64,000 bases of DNA from Mucilaginibacter lappiensis (GCF_900155965.1 NZ_FTMG01000002.1:310001-374000); one strand, 5' to 3'. Shown: positions 18,492-27,665, numbered from the stretch's first letter. Numbers and translations: made by a program. Notes: generated by a model not told the origin, from the letters alone.

Positions 18492-18640
18492 CAATGTCAT
18501 TAAGTTAAGCACATGGAGCCCCACCTAAATCCTCCCCGGTAGGGAGGACTTTAAAAAATTGAAGCTAAGTCTCCCCTTCCGGGGGAGGATTTAGAGGGGG
18601 CTTTTACGGAATTGCTTTTCCCCTTAACTTAATGACATTG
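18492..18640. mobile_element. 149-bp element with 18-bp perfect terminal inverted repeats
   Basis: Ends are caatgtcattaagttaag at 18492-18509 and its exact complement at 18623-18640. The inside is G/C-rich palindromes (cctccccggtagggagg; ctccccttccgggggag). A second copy starts at 63344 with the same left end but a different right end. No coding content; non-autonomous mobile repeat is the simplest reading. The rest of the 18397-18850 gap has more G/C-rich repeat fragments and an AT-rich promoter zone. Confidence 0.7.
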
Positions 18641-18850
18641 CGGGAAGGGAAGGGTTTCTATTCCATGTAAGCTTGCATCACGCATAAACCCCTCCCTGCT
18701 TTTGCTCACAAACCAACCGCGCCCCACCCCACGGGAGGGGATTATATAAGCCCCCAATCTTAATTTTTATTATTTAATGTTAAGCAATGTTAACAGAAAG
18801 TACAGACTGGTATTGATGTATTTACTTTTATCTTCATCAATTCATTAATC

Positions 18851-20467
18851 ATGAAAAGGAAACTTAAAATCGTATTCATCTTAATAACCCTATCGTTAGC
18901 TGGCATTATTGTTTTTCAACTTTACTGGACTAGTAATGCTTATTCCGTCAATAAGAAAATATTTGATGGTAAAGTAATCGTCGCCATGCAGCTTGCTATG
19001 GACCGGTGCAAAAAAGATTATTTTGACTCCATTCGTACCGTATTGGTAAAGCGACTTTCTGATCCCAGCAGCGTTATTACCATCGATACCGCTTCAAAAG
19101 GAAATACTTCAAACAACAAAATCAACCCGGCCCTTAATATTAACTTCTCATTTCATGGCTCCATAAACAGCAACCCGTTTCAAACAGATGCACATACTTA
19201 TAACTATTACAGGGCTAATATCAATCATAAAGCTACGGTTCCGGAGGTGCTAACGGAAATGTCTTTTTATGTCCCGACTTTAATGATGGAACTCACCACT
19301 TTTTTAGGTGTTGATGATGCCATGCACCCCCCTCCGGAGCTATCCGCATTTATAAAAACACATCCGGGTGTCCCAAGCAATAAATGGCCGCTTCCTAAAG
19401 AGGGCATCTATGCTTTGCCTCCCAACTATAAACAAGCCGACAGTTTAAAGCTAAGCCGGTACTTTGCGCTGGAACTGCAGAAAATGAATATTGATGCGCC
19501 ATTTATTTTAAGCTTATCCAACAAAGGCCAGACGCCGCAAGATTTCAATTTCCATTACAGTGAAACCAATGAGAATGTTTATCAATATCATGGCTTTATA
19601 TTTCTTTTAACGCATTACACCCGGCAAGATGAATTTACGTTGTTTGCAAAGGCAACAATCCATAACCCGCAATATGCCGTTATCAAAGGCATGATGATCA
19701 CCCTGGTATTATCGGCTCTGCTGGTATTGTTTACTATTTACTGCTTTTATTACATTATCCGAACCATCAATCAGCAAAAAGCATTGGGCGAGTTAAAGGA
19801 CGATTTTATCAACAACATGACGCATGAATTAAAAACACCCATCGCCACTATTACGGTAGCTATTGAAGGGCTGCAAAAATTCAATGCACTCAATGATCCC
19901 GAAAAAACGCAGCGCTACCTGCAAACCTCCAGGAATGAATTGGCCAAACTAAACGAGCTGGTTAGCAAAGTGCTTGATGTGGCCGCCTTTGAATGCGATA
20001 AAATAATCTTGCTGAAAGAGAAAATAGAGGTTGATGCCCTGATGAACGAACTGATAACTGCCGAAAAAGCCAAAGCCGGTAAAACAATAAGTATCGCTCA
20101 TAATAACCGGGATCGGGTTGATGATATCGTAGCCGATAAACTGCACTTTGGCAATGCCATATTGAATGTTCTGGATAATGCGGTTAAATATTCCAACGAA
20201 CCGGTTGATATCAAAATTGATGTATACCGGGATGGTCATATGATCGTATTCTCGATAAGTGATAAGGGTATAGGCATCCCGGCGGCGCACCTGGGGCGTA
20301 TTTTTGAAAAATTTCACCGGGTGCCTACCGGTAATGTGCACAATGTTAAAGGCACCGGACTTGGTTTAAGTTATGTGAAGTATATTGCAGAAGCGCATGG
20401 CGGCCATGTAACTGTAAAAAGCGAAGTCAATGCGGGTAGCCAGTTTATAATATCAATACCGATGTAA
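18851..20467 (+). CDS. Membrane sensor histidine kinase
   Basis: A 538-residue kinase. A transmembrane helix at about 7-25 and a second at about 280-303 frame a periplasmic sensor region of roughly 250 residues with no domain I recognise. The dimerisation/phospho-acceptor helix carries H325 in NNMTHELKTPIATI. The ATPase domain shows ILNVLDNAVKYSN (N box), ISDKGIGIPAAHLGRIFEKFHR (G1/F boxes) and GTGLGLSYVK (G2). It phosphorylates the response regulator encoded 1 nt downstream. The signal sensed is unknown. Confidence 0.95.
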   Translation: MKRKLKIVFILITLSLAGIIVFQLYWTSNAYSVNKKIFDGKVIVAMQLAMDRCKKDYFDSIRTVLVKRLSDPSSVITIDTASKGNTSNNKINPALNINFSFHGSINSNPFQTDAHTYNYYRANINHKATVPEVLTEMSFYVPTLMMELTTFLGVDDAMHPPPELSAFIKTHPGVPSNKWPLPKEGIYALPPNYKQADSLKLSRYFALELQKMNIDAPFILSLSNKGQTPQDFNFHYSETNENVYQYHGFIFLLTHYTRQDEFTLFAKATIHNPQYAVIKGMMITLVLSALLVLFTIYCFYYIIRTINQQKALGELKDDFINNMTHELKTPIATITVAIEGLQKFNALNDPEKTQRYLQTSRNELAKLNELVSKVLDVAAFECDKIILLKEKIEVDALMNELITAEKAKAGKTISIAHNNRDRVDDIVADKLHFGNAILNVLDNAVKYSNEPVDIKIDVYRDGHMIVFSISDKGIGIPAAHLGRIFEKFHRVPTGNVHNVKGTGLGLSYVKYIAEAHGGHVTVKSEVNAGSQFIISIPM

Positions 20468-20468
20468 C

Positions 20469-21158
20469 ATGAGTAAAATACGCTTATTGCTGGCCGAAGA
20501 TGAACTGGCCCTGGCCCATATAGTGCGCGAAAGCCTGGAAGAAAATGGCTTTGAGGTAATACTTTGCGCTAATGGCGAACAGGCCCTGCAAAAATATAAA
20601 AGCGACAAGCCCGATATTTTAGTACTGGATATTATGATGCCAAAAATGGATGGTTTTGAGGTAGCCCGCCAGATACGGGAAACTGACAAAATAATACCGG
20701 TGATTTTTTTAACAGCCCGGTCGCAGCCCAAAGATGTGGTGGCCGGGTTTGAATCGGGGGCCAATGACTATTTAAAAAAGCCTTTTAGTGTAGAGGAACT
20801 GGTGGTGCGTATTAAAGTATTGCTGAGTGATAATCGCCTGCTTGGCGCAGGCAAACCTGCGGGCGAAAGTCACCAGATTGGGAGTATCACTTTTAACCCG
20901 CTTAAAAATACGGTTCAGCAAGGCATCAATCAATGGCAATTAACCAGCCGGGAAAGTGATATTTTGAGGTTGTTATGTAAAAATCAGCACCACGTATTAC
21001 CACGAAAAGCCCTGTTGGAGACGATCTGGGGCGATGATAGTTTTTTTAACGCCCGAAGCCTGGATGTGTTTATCAGCAAACTCCGCGCGCATTTAAAAGC
21101 CGACCCTAATGTGCAGATCATTACCGTAAGAGGACTCGGTTATAAATTGGTTTGGTGA
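20469..21158 (+). CDS. OmpR-family response regulator
   Basis: A 229-residue two-domain regulator. The receiver domain has the acidic pair E10-D11, phosphorylation site D54 in VLDIMMPKMDG, a Thr at IFLTAR and the Lys in YLKKPFS. The C-terminal winged helix includes LTSRESDILRLLC and SLDVFISKLRAHLKADPNVQ, ending TVRGLGYKLV, as in OmpR/PhoB proteins that bind DNA direct repeats. The start lies directly behind the histidine kinase stop, so the pair is co-translated. Its targets cannot be seen here; the next gene, a lipoprotein at 21447, lies beyond a 288-nt repeat-containing gap. Confidence 0.96.
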   Translation: MSKIRLLLAEDELALAHIVRESLEENGFEVILCANGEQALQKYKSDKPDILVLDIMMPKMDGFEVARQIRETDKIIPVIFLTARSQPKDVVAGFESGANDYLKKPFSVEELVVRIKVLLSDNRLLGAGKPAGESHQIGSITFNPLKNTVQQGINQWQLTSRESDILRLLCKNQHHVLPRKALLETIWGDDSFFNARSLDVFISKLRAHLKADPNVQIITVRGLGYKLVW

Positions 21159-21187
21159 TGGAACAATAGGTGTTCGGAAGGTTGTTA

Positions 21188-21331
21188 TTTGGGCTAAAGC
21201 CATTAAATGCTTCTAATGTCCGTCCCATTTATGGGACGGCAATGAATGAAAAACTAATTGATTTATTCTTCATTGCCGTTGGTTTTAACCAACGGATTGC
21301 AAGGGCATAGAGCTATGGGCTTTAGCCTAAA
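21188..21331. repeat. Nested inverted repeats
   Basis: Outer arms 21188-21201 (tttgggctaaagcc) and 21318-21331 differ at one base; inside are ccgtcccatttatgggacgg and ccgttggttttaaccaacgg. It lies in the 288-nt gap after the response regulator gene. Confidence 0.7.
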
Positions 21332-21446
21332 TAAGCTATACATTATATGTTTTGATTCTTCCGAACATCTGTGATGATTTTATAAAGTTTTTTATCTAAC
21401 TGTTACGTCATAGATAAAATGGCCGTAATGGTTAAAAAAACAAATT

Positions 21447-21845
21447 ATGAAAACCCCTATCTTTTTTATCTTGCTATCTGCCACGCTAAGTTTTACCGCT
21501 TGTACTAAAGACAAAGCAACGGCACCCCCTCAAAAATTGGACGGAACGTATACCGGTGCGTTTACATCTTCAAGTACCGATGCAACTAACGCTACGGCCA
21601 AAGTTGTAATTTCTGGTAAAACCTACCAGGCTACTTTAAATACAGCTTTTGGAGTTTCGAGCAAAGGTAGCTACGCTACCGGTAACAATCAGATCGCTTT
21701 TACAGACAGCACCGTGCATACGGCCAATTTTGATTGGGGCCTTTTGCTCAATGGTACCTACACCTCGACAACCAAGGGTGATAGTTTAATCCTGGTGAAA
21801 AAAGGTGCTGGGTTTAATTATACCTATAGGTTAAAAAAGCAGTAA
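21447..21845 (+). CDS. Small predicted lipoprotein
   Basis: A 132-residue protein with a signal peptide ending SFTACTKDK, where Cys19 is the probable lipid anchor, followed by a Thr/Ala-rich linker. The rest is beta-strand-like (GTYTGAFTSS, AKVVISGKTYQATL, GSYATGNNQIAFTD, LLLNGTYTSTTKGDSLILVKK), as in small outer-membrane lipocalin or META-like proteins. No catalytic motif is seen. Single gene, with a strong hairpin terminator at 21903. Function unknown. Confidence 0.75.
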   Translation: MKTPIFFILLSATLSFTACTKDKATAPPQKLDGTYTGAFTSSSTDATNATAKVVISGKTYQATLNTAFGVSSKGSYATGNNQIAFTDSTVHTANFDWGLLLNGTYTSTTKGDSLILVKKGAGFNYTYRLKKQ

Positions 21846-21902
21846 TTGTTTACGGGACGTAAACCCCAAACATTTTTTGTATCTTTAAGTACATCCAACG
21901 CC

Positions 21903-21940
21903 CAGCCCTGCTTACTTGAAAATTGTAAGCAGGGCTGTTT
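21903..21940 (+). terminator. Hairpin terminator of the lipoprotein gene
   Basis: 13-bp perfect stem with a 9-nt loop followed by ttt. It also forms the left end of conserved segment A. Confidence 0.7.
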
Positions 21941-22157
21941 GGTTAAAGAGATAAAAAGGCTCAAAAATCGATTGTTTGGCATGTAGTTATTTGATAGTCA
22001 ATCTTATGCATCTTTTTAAATCTTATAAACCCTGCCAAAAATTTGTTAAAAAGTGTTAAAATCGATGTTTTCGAACAGGTTTTGAATGGTTTCAATCTGA
22101 TTTCTCCCTTATTTCGATCAGAAAAGTGTTAAAATAGGGCTTTAAAAAGTTTTTGCG
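21903..22157. repeat. Conserved intergenic segment, copy A
   Basis: About 255 bp that align along their full length with 33386-33637. It opens with a terminator-like hairpin (cagccctgcttac / gtaagcagggctg, 21903-21937), then gtttggcatgtagtt, a 29-nt block at 22042-22070 identical to 33521-33549, and ends ctttaaaaagtttttg. It lies upstream of an enoyl-CoA hydratase gene. The rest of the gap to 22338 is AT-rich with no gene seen. Confidence 0.75.
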
Positions 22158-22338
22158 AAGAGCAGTTGGTTTGAATTTTATAAGGTTGGTTTTGGGCGGG
22201 ACAAAGATGTGGTTCGATGTTCGGCGTTCAAAATTCATTATTCGATATTATTTTAAGTTTCTTATTACTTTTATGCTCACCAATATAGTTTTACAAATTG
22301 GGTGCATGAGCGCTGTAATTTTTAAATAAAACAACCCT

Positions 22339-23121
22339 ATGGAATTTCAAAATCTGCTGATAGAAAACAAAGAACGTATACAATACATCATCATTAACCG
22401 CGAAAGCAAACTTAACGCACTTAACCGGGATACTCTTGCCGAACTGCACGTGGCTTTTGCGGCAGCTTTTAAAGATCCCGCGGTTGGTGGCATTATTATT
22501 ACAGGAACGGGAGCCAAGGCTTTTGTGGCCGGTGCCGATATCAGTGAATTTGCCAATCTGGGTATCGATGCAGGTACAGCGCTTGCCAGGAAAGGACAAA
22601 TAGAGGTATTTAACCTGATTGCCAATGGTAATAAACCCGTAATAGCGGCCATCAATGGTTTTGCATTGGGCGGTGGTTTGGAGTTGGCTATGGCCTGTCA
22701 TATCCGTATTGCTTCTGAAACTGCAAAAATGGGTTTACCCGAAGTAACCCTGGGTTTAATACCCGGTTATGGTGGTACCCAGCGCCTGGCCCAATTGATA
22801 GGAAAAGGCAAAGCGCTGGAAATGATATTGACTGCCGATATGATAACCGCCGTAGAAGCTCATCAATATGGCCTGGTTACGTATGTGTTTTGTCCCGAAG
22901 ATTTGTTGGTTAAAGCCGAAGAGTTATTGCAGAAAATATTGCTGAGAGCACCATTGGCTCTTGCCGCTGCCATCCACTCCGTAAATGCGGGCTTTACCGA
23001 TGGCGTTGACGGTTACGGGATCGAGATAGCCCAATTTGGAAAATGCTTTGGCACCAAAGATTTTAAAGAAGGCGTTGCTGCCTTTTTAGAAAAACGTAAA
23101 GCCGCGTTTAAAGGGGAGTAG
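22339..23121 (+). CDS. Enoyl-CoA hydratase/isomerase family protein
   Basis: A 260-residue crotonase-fold protein. It has the CoA/oxyanion-hole segments AGADISEFANLG and INGFALGGGLELAMACHIRIA, and the catalytic-Glu region KMGLPEVTLGLIPGYGGTQRL. The usual reaction is hydration of trans-2-enoyl-CoA in fatty-acid or amino-acid breakdown, but crotonases vary in substrate. No other beta-oxidation gene is next to it. The start ATG 22339 gives the normal length. Confidence 0.93.
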   Translation: MEFQNLLIENKERIQYIIINRESKLNALNRDTLAELHVAFAAAFKDPAVGGIIITGTGAKAFVAGADISEFANLGIDAGTALARKGQIEVFNLIANGNKPVIAAINGFALGGGLELAMACHIRIASETAKMGLPEVTLGLIPGYGGTQRLAQLIGKGKALEMILTADMITAVEAHQYGLVTYVFCPEDLLVKAEELLQKILLRAPLALAAAIHSVNAGFTDGVDGYGIEIAQFGKCFGTKDFKEGVAAFLEKRKAAFKGE

Positions 23122-23516
23122 TTCAATCGCTTCTCTCCTCCTTTTAGCTTCAGGTTTCGTCATTGACAAAATTACAGGTGTTAAAATTTTGTTAACAGGA
23201 TTCAATTTTAGGCCTTTTTCGAGAGCTGTGTTTATACCTATAGGTTGTGAAAGGTTCCCAAAAAGCAAAAAACACGCATGAAACCTGTTTTTTGCCGGGT
23301 GAAAAGCTATGTTAATTCTGTGTTAATTTGACACTAATAGGAGTGTAAAAAATCAATTTTACACTGGGCTGACCAAAATACCAGATTGGTCAAAAAATAA
23401 ATCATTGTTAATCAATCGATTAAATATTCGTGACTTTTGGATGAAAAATCATATATGTTTCTGTGCTTTACTTTGCATTGTGTTTATAAAACATATATCA
23501 AAAACACACAATTGTT
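23122..23516. other. Intergenic gap with small hairpins
   Basis: AT-rich, non-coding 395 nt. Visible structures are the hairpin gtgtaaaa/ttttacac at 23343-23364 and gacca/tggtc at 23371-23391. The promoter of the barrel gene at 23517 should lie near its 3' end; tttactttg at 23467-23475 is a partial match to the -7 box. Confidence 0.5.
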
Positions 23517-24122
23517 ATGAAAAATTCATTTAAAATTTCGGCCCTTGTTTTAGCATTTGCAGGACTTGCATTTGGCGCTAAAGCACAAACATCTACCCCA
23601 ACAACAACTACTACTACATCAACCACCACCAACAACGGTATCCGTTACAGCATTGGTGTTGACGCAGGTATCCCATTGGGTAACTTTAAAGATAACTACA
23701 AATGGAATTTAGGTGGTTCGGTACAAGCGGATATCCCGGTTATTTCAAACCAATTATTTGTTACTGTTAACGCAGGTTACAACAATATCTTTGGTAAAAA
23801 GAATATCGGTGGTGTTCAAGGTGCTGATGTTACAAACTTTCAATTGATCCCTGTAAAAGCTGGTTTAAAATACTTCATTATTCCAAACTTTTATGTTCAA
23901 GGCGAAGCTGGTGCAGCATTTTTGTTAAACAAAAAAGATGTTGGTGTTAACAAATCAACCGCATTTGTTTATGCTCCGCAAGTAGGTGTTCAATTCCCTA
24001 TCAGCGCAAATGGTAACTTTATTGATGCCGGTATCCGTTATGAAGCAACTACAAAATATGCTACTGGTGTTGACCAAAGCAAAGTAAGCTTCTTAGGCCT
24101 ACGTGTAGCATACGGCTTTTAA
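23517..24122 (+). CDS. Outer-membrane beta-barrel protein
   Basis: A 201-residue exported protein. The signal peptide ends AFGAKAQ-TSTP, followed by a Thr-rich stretch encoded by repeated ac(a/t) codons (about residues 24-41). The rest alternates aromatic/hydrophobic strands (GIRYSIGVDAGIPLG, QLFVTVNAGYNNIFG, LKYFIIPNFYVQGEAGAAFLL) and ends in VSFLGLRVAYGF, with a terminal aromatic residue as expected for BAM-inserted barrels. An eight-stranded OmpA/OmpX-like porin-family barrel is likely. The role is unknown. A terminator follows at 24149. Confidence 0.88.
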   Translation: MKNSFKISALVLAFAGLAFGAKAQTSTPTTTTTTSTTTNNGIRYSIGVDAGIPLGNFKDNYKWNLGGSVQADIPVISNQLFVTVNAGYNNIFGKKNIGGVQGADVTNFQLIPVKAGLKYFIIPNFYVQGEAGAAFLLNKKDVGVNKSTAFVYAPQVGVQFPISANGNFIDAGIRYEATTKYATGVDQSKVSFLGLRVAYGF

Positions 24123-24148
24123 TATGGCCCTACATGTACCTAATTAAC

Positions 24149-24178
24149 AAAAAGGGCAGCCAATTGGCTGCCCTTTTT
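24149..24178 (+). terminator. Terminator of the barrel gene
   Basis: Stem aaagggcagcca / tggctgcccttt with aatt turn and a T run. Confidence 0.9.
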
Positions 24179-24292
24179 GTTTGCCCTTTTTTGTGGTAAA
24201 AGGCCCGTTTTTTAAATTAGGCTCTATAAATTAGCAACATTGTTTGTAACTTAAACGCGTTTAATACATTTACCGTTATCAGTATTGCTCTT

Positions 24293-25714
24293 ATGAAGAA
24301 AATCCTCATCATTGATGATGAAGTTAATGTGGCTTTATTGCTATCTAAATTTTTAACCCGTAATGGCTTTGATGTAAGCACCGCATCAAGTGGAACAAGC
24401 GGTATGGAAGCCCTTAAAAATGACGAGTTTAACCTGGTGTTATGTGATTTCAGGTTAGAAGATACCGATGGCCGCGAAATGCTCCGGAATATCAAAACTC
24501 AATATCCCAAAACCGGGGTTATCATTATTACAGGTTACTCGGATATTAAGATGGCCGTTGAGTTGATAAAAATGGGAGCTTATGACTATATCACCAAGCC
24601 CTTATATCCCGACGAAATATTAAATACCATTAATAAAGCCGTTGAAACGCACTACGCCCTGGTTGAAGATACCGGCGACGACAATAATGTGGTTACCGAA
24701 AAATCAAAAAGCCGCGACAATAAAAAACTAGTGTTTGCCAGCGAATTTGTTGCCGGCAGCAGCAAATCATCAAAAGAATTGCAACGCCAGATAGAGTTGG
24801 TGGCGCCTACCAATTACAGCGTAATTATATTGGGTGAAAGCGGCACGGGTAAAGAGTCGGTAGCAAAAAGTATACACTTGAACAGCCAGCGGCATAACCA
24901 GCCCTTTATTGCGATGGACTGCGGTTCATTAACCAAGGAGCTGGCGGCCAGCGAATTTTTTGGTCACGAAAAGGGATCATTCACCGGCGCACTTTATACC
25001 AAAATAGGGCATTTTGAAATGGCCAACGGAGGTACCCTGTTTTTGGATGAGGTAGGCAATCTTTCCTACGAGATACAGGCTGCTCTGCTGCGCACCGTTC
25101 AGGAACGAAAAGTTAAAAGGATAGGCAGTACCAAAGAGATTGATCTGGACGTGCGCATTATTATAGCCACCAATGAAAGCCTGCAGGACGGCATATTAAA
25201 AGGTAAGTTCAGGGAAGATTTGTACCATCGTTTTAATGAATTTACCATATACATGCCACCACTGCGCGAAAGGGGCAACGATATTATGCTATTGGCCGAA
25301 CATTTTTTAAAGATAGCCAATAATGAACTTGGGCGTAATGTAAGCACGTTTGCTCCCGAGGTGATTGACTGTTTTATGAACTACAGGTGGCCGGGCAATA
25401 TCCGCGAGCTGAAAAACGTGATCAGGCGGGCAGCCTTGCTGGCAGAGGATAACGAGATCACAATGAAAGCATTGCCGCTGGAGATCTCCAACTTTAAGGC
25501 GCCTTCATTTGAACAGGCTTATAACCAGGTAAACGAAACGCCCGAAGTAAAGGAACCACGGCATGACCTGAAAAACGCCGCCCTTGAAGCCGAATACGAA
25601 ACCATTATTAAAGTTTTAAGAGAAGTGAACTTTAATAAAACCAAGGCAGCCGAAATATTAAATATCGACCGTAAAACGTTGTATAATAAGATGAAGGCCA
25701 TCAACCTGAAATAA
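24293..25714 (+). CDS. Sigma-54-dependent response regulator (NtrC family)
   Basis: A 473-residue three-domain activator. The receiver has D9-D10 and phospho-acceptor D52 in LVLCDFRLED. The AAA+ domain has Walker A GESGTGKES at 181-189, the sigma-54 contact loop GSFTGA at 228-233 (a variant of GAFTGA), Walker B GGTLFLDEV at 246-254 and the region ELKNVIRRA. A Fis-type helix-turn-helix ends the protein (KTKAAEILNIDRKTLYNKM). It should remodel sigma-54 RNA polymerase at -24/-12 promoters. No full histidine kinase is adjacent; instead the gene is followed after 1 nt by a 67-residue DHp-like protein. Confidence 0.96.
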   Translation: MKKILIIDDEVNVALLLSKFLTRNGFDVSTASSGTSGMEALKNDEFNLVLCDFRLEDTDGREMLRNIKTQYPKTGVIIITGYSDIKMAVELIKMGAYDYITKPLYPDEILNTINKAVETHYALVEDTGDDNNVVTEKSKSRDNKKLVFASEFVAGSSKSSKELQRQIELVAPTNYSVIILGESGTGKESVAKSIHLNSQRHNQPFIAMDCGSLTKELAASEFFGHEKGSFTGALYTKIGHFEMANGGTLFLDEVGNLSYEIQAALLRTVQERKVKRIGSTKEIDLDVRIIIATNESLQDGILKGKFREDLYHRFNEFTIYMPPLRERGNDIMLLAEHFLKIANNELGRNVSTFAPEVIDCFMNYRWPGNIRELKNVIRRAALLAEDNEITMKALPLEISNFKAPSFEQAYNQVNETPEVKEPRHDLKNAALEAEYETIIKVLREVNFNKTKAAEILNIDRKTLYNKMKAINLK

Positions 25715-25715
25715 A

Positions 25716-25919
25716 ATGGAAGATATACCAGCAAGGAGTAATAACGACAACTTGCGTAAGTTAAAACATGATATTAAAAACCAGCTTTCCAATATTCATC
25801 TGGCGCTGGAACAGTTGAAGTATGAGATCCCTGATCTTTCTGACGATTGTTTATTTTATCTGGATACTATTTTAACAAGTTCAACCCAGATAAACAATTT
25901 ACTAAACAACACCGATTAG
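25716..25919 (+). CDS. Stand-alone histidine-kinase dimerisation (DHp)-like small protein
   Basis: A 67-residue protein starting 1 nt after the sigma-54 regulator stop, so surely co-translated with it. Its sequence has an H-box-like motif, LRKLKHDIKNQLSNI, with H18 in the place of the phospho-acceptor of HDxxN/HExxN kinases, and a second predicted helix (SDDCLFYLDTILTSSTQI). This is the length and layout of a DHp helical hairpin with no sensor and no ATPase domain. It could be a phosphotransfer or decoy partner of the regulator, or a kinase remnant. Function is inference; the frame is intact. Confidence 0.8.
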   Translation: MEDIPARSNNDNLRKLKHDIKNQLSNIHLALEQLKYEIPDLSDDCLFYLDTILTSSTQINNLLNNTD

Positions 25920-25926
25920 CTTTTTT

Positions 25927-26074
25927 AGTATCAAGTAGCTAGTATCAAGTATCAAGATATTTGTAAATTGGTGCACAATGTACAGTATCCTAAAGATCAA
26001 ACATTATTTAAACAATTTTAGCGGGTATCTGTACAATTAAAGTCCTGATACTTGATACCCAAACCTGATACCCA
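25927..26074. repeat. Word-permuted inverted repeat
   Basis: Left words agtatcaagtagctagtatc at 25928-25959 and right words ctgatacttgatacccaaac at 26044-26073 form an imperfect inverted repeat filling the gap before the next gene. Confidence 0.65.
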
Positions 26075-27118
26075 ATGTCAATTTTTAACTATAAGCAACG
26101 TAATAACATTATCCTGGTAAGCATCATTATACTAGGTTGTTTTTTGTTGTACGCACTCAGTGGTTTATTCAGCTCCATATTAGGGGCCATTGTGTTGTTC
26201 ACCATCTTCAGGCCACTGTATCTGTATCTGGTCGAAAAAAAAGGATGGAGCCGGGTACTGGTGGCTTTGCTTATCATATTTTCTTCGCTGGTAGTTATCG
26301 TAATTCCCTTCTTGTTACTAAGTATCATGGTGGTGGGTAAAATATCCAGCATCAATATTAAATCGTTACCTATTGAACAGTGGACGTCTAAAATTGACGC
26401 GTTTGCGGCAACCAATCTTAACCAGCCGCGTTTTGCAGAGAATACCCTTCAAAAATTGGGCTCATTTGGTACCGAGCTTTTTCCGTCCATACTAAGCAGC
26501 GCAGCCAATATCATTATCACCTTGTTGGTGCTGTACTTTTTGTTATACTTTATGCTTACGCAAATACGTGAATTTGAGGCTGGTTTATTAAAATACGCCC
26601 CATTTCGTGAACAACACGCATTAAAATTCGCATCCGCCCTACGCGATTCTACCTATTCTAACGTTTTAGGACAGGGAATAATAGCCGTTATACAAGGTAC
26701 GCTGCTGGCCATTGGCTTTTACCTGTTTGGAATACCCGACGCGGTGTTTTGGGGTGTAATAGGGGCCTTTATATCCTTTTTGCCGGTGGTAGGGGCGCCA
26801 ACGCTTTCTATACCCGCCAGTATTTTATTATTTGCGCAGGGACATACGTTAAAAGGGGTTTTATTACTGATTTATGGCTTGCTGGTTATTGGCAATATTG
26901 ATAATGTTTTGCGCATGATCATTAATAAGCGTATAGCCAATACACACCCTATTATATCCGTTGTAGGGGTGTTTATAGGATTGCCGCTTTTTGGGATACT
27001 GGGCCTGGTTTTCGGGCCGGTATTATTGTCGTATTTTTTATTGTTGCTGGAGATATACGAAACGAACAGAATGGCAGCCGATAGACTGGAACGGATACAT
27101 ACAACACCCGAAAACTGA
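26075..27118 (+). CDS. AI-2E family transporter (PerM/YdiK type membrane protein)
   Basis: A 347-residue polytopic membrane protein with about eight hydrophobic helices. The family signature is seen in the C-terminal half: GQGIIAVIQGTLLAIGFYLFGIP, FWGVIGAFISFLPVVGAP and HPIISVVGVFIGLPLFGILGLVFGPVL. The family was named for autoinducer-2 export but includes Na+/H+ antiporters and proteins of unknown substrate, so the cargo is not assigned. It has a conserved pro-rich PVVGAP loop. A word-permuted inverted repeat sits just upstream of its ATG. Confidence 0.9.
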   Translation: MSIFNYKQRNNIILVSIIILGCFLLYALSGLFSSILGAIVLFTIFRPLYLYLVEKKGWSRVLVALLIIFSSLVVIVIPFLLLSIMVVGKISSINIKSLPIEQWTSKIDAFAATNLNQPRFAENTLQKLGSFGTELFPSILSSAANIIITLLVLYFLLYFMLTQIREFEAGLLKYAPFREQHALKFASALRDSTYSNVLGQGIIAVIQGTLLAIGFYLFGIPDAVFWGVIGAFISFLPVVGAPTLSIPASILLFAQGHTLKGVLLLIYGLLVIGNIDNVLRMIINKRIANTHPIISVVGVFIGLPLFGILGLVFGPVLLSYFLLLLEIYETNRMAADRLERIHTTPEN

Positions 27119-27375
27119 CAGAGTGAATTGAATAGTTTTGTGAACATTGGACAAAGCACTATTGGGAGTTAAAAAAATAAATTATACAGAAATTGCAGAA
27201 AAATTGGCCGATCTGTAATATTTGGCAGGATATTTAATCTATATATTGCGGAAGTGAGGATCGAGATGTGGGGATCGTGTGGCGGGTGCGAGTGTTTCGG
27301 CCCGGATAACACGAAACCCGTAACAGATAACGCGAACCTGAGAAAAAGGAATGTTCAACTTAAAATTATATTACA

Positions 27376-27642
27376 ATGAATGATAACACAAAAGTAGTTG
27401 TTGCATTGCTTGCCGGCCTGGCAGCAGGAGCAGCCCTGGGAATTTTGTTTGCACCTGATAAAGGTAATGAAACACGCGACAAGCTAACCGAATCATTAAA
27501 AAATCTGGGCGAATCAATAAAAGATACCGCAGCAGCCGAAATTGATAACCTGGTAGGGTTAAAAGATAAGGTAGTTGAAAACATAAAATCAAAGATCAGA
27601 GGGGCCGAAGAAGAGTATCAGGACGATCTGGAACACGCTTAA
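27376..27642 (+). CDS. YtxH domain protein
   Basis: An 88-residue protein with one N-terminal membrane helix of the YtxH type, [22 protein letters not shown], where the motif GxxxGxLFAPxxG is diagnostic. A charged amphipathic helix with Lys/Glu heptads follows ([19 protein letters not shown]). YtxH-like proteins are induced by general stress in Firmicutes, and in Bacteroidota they sit with holin-like proteins as here. It is probably anchored to the inner membrane. It begins a three-gene cluster with the next two genes. Confidence 0.9.
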   Translation: MNDNTKVVVALLAGLAAGAALGILFAPDKGNETRDKLTESLKNLGESIKDTAAAEIDNLVGLKDKVVENIKSKIRGAEEEYQDDLEHA

Positions 27643-27665
27643 TTTACTTTTAGTATCAGGTATGA

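Noticed and set aside
21985..22010. Possible sigma-54 promoter (tttggcatgtag...) near the sigma-54 regulator
   Set aside because: A GG is present, but there is no GC at the -12 position at the right spacing in either copy of the segment.
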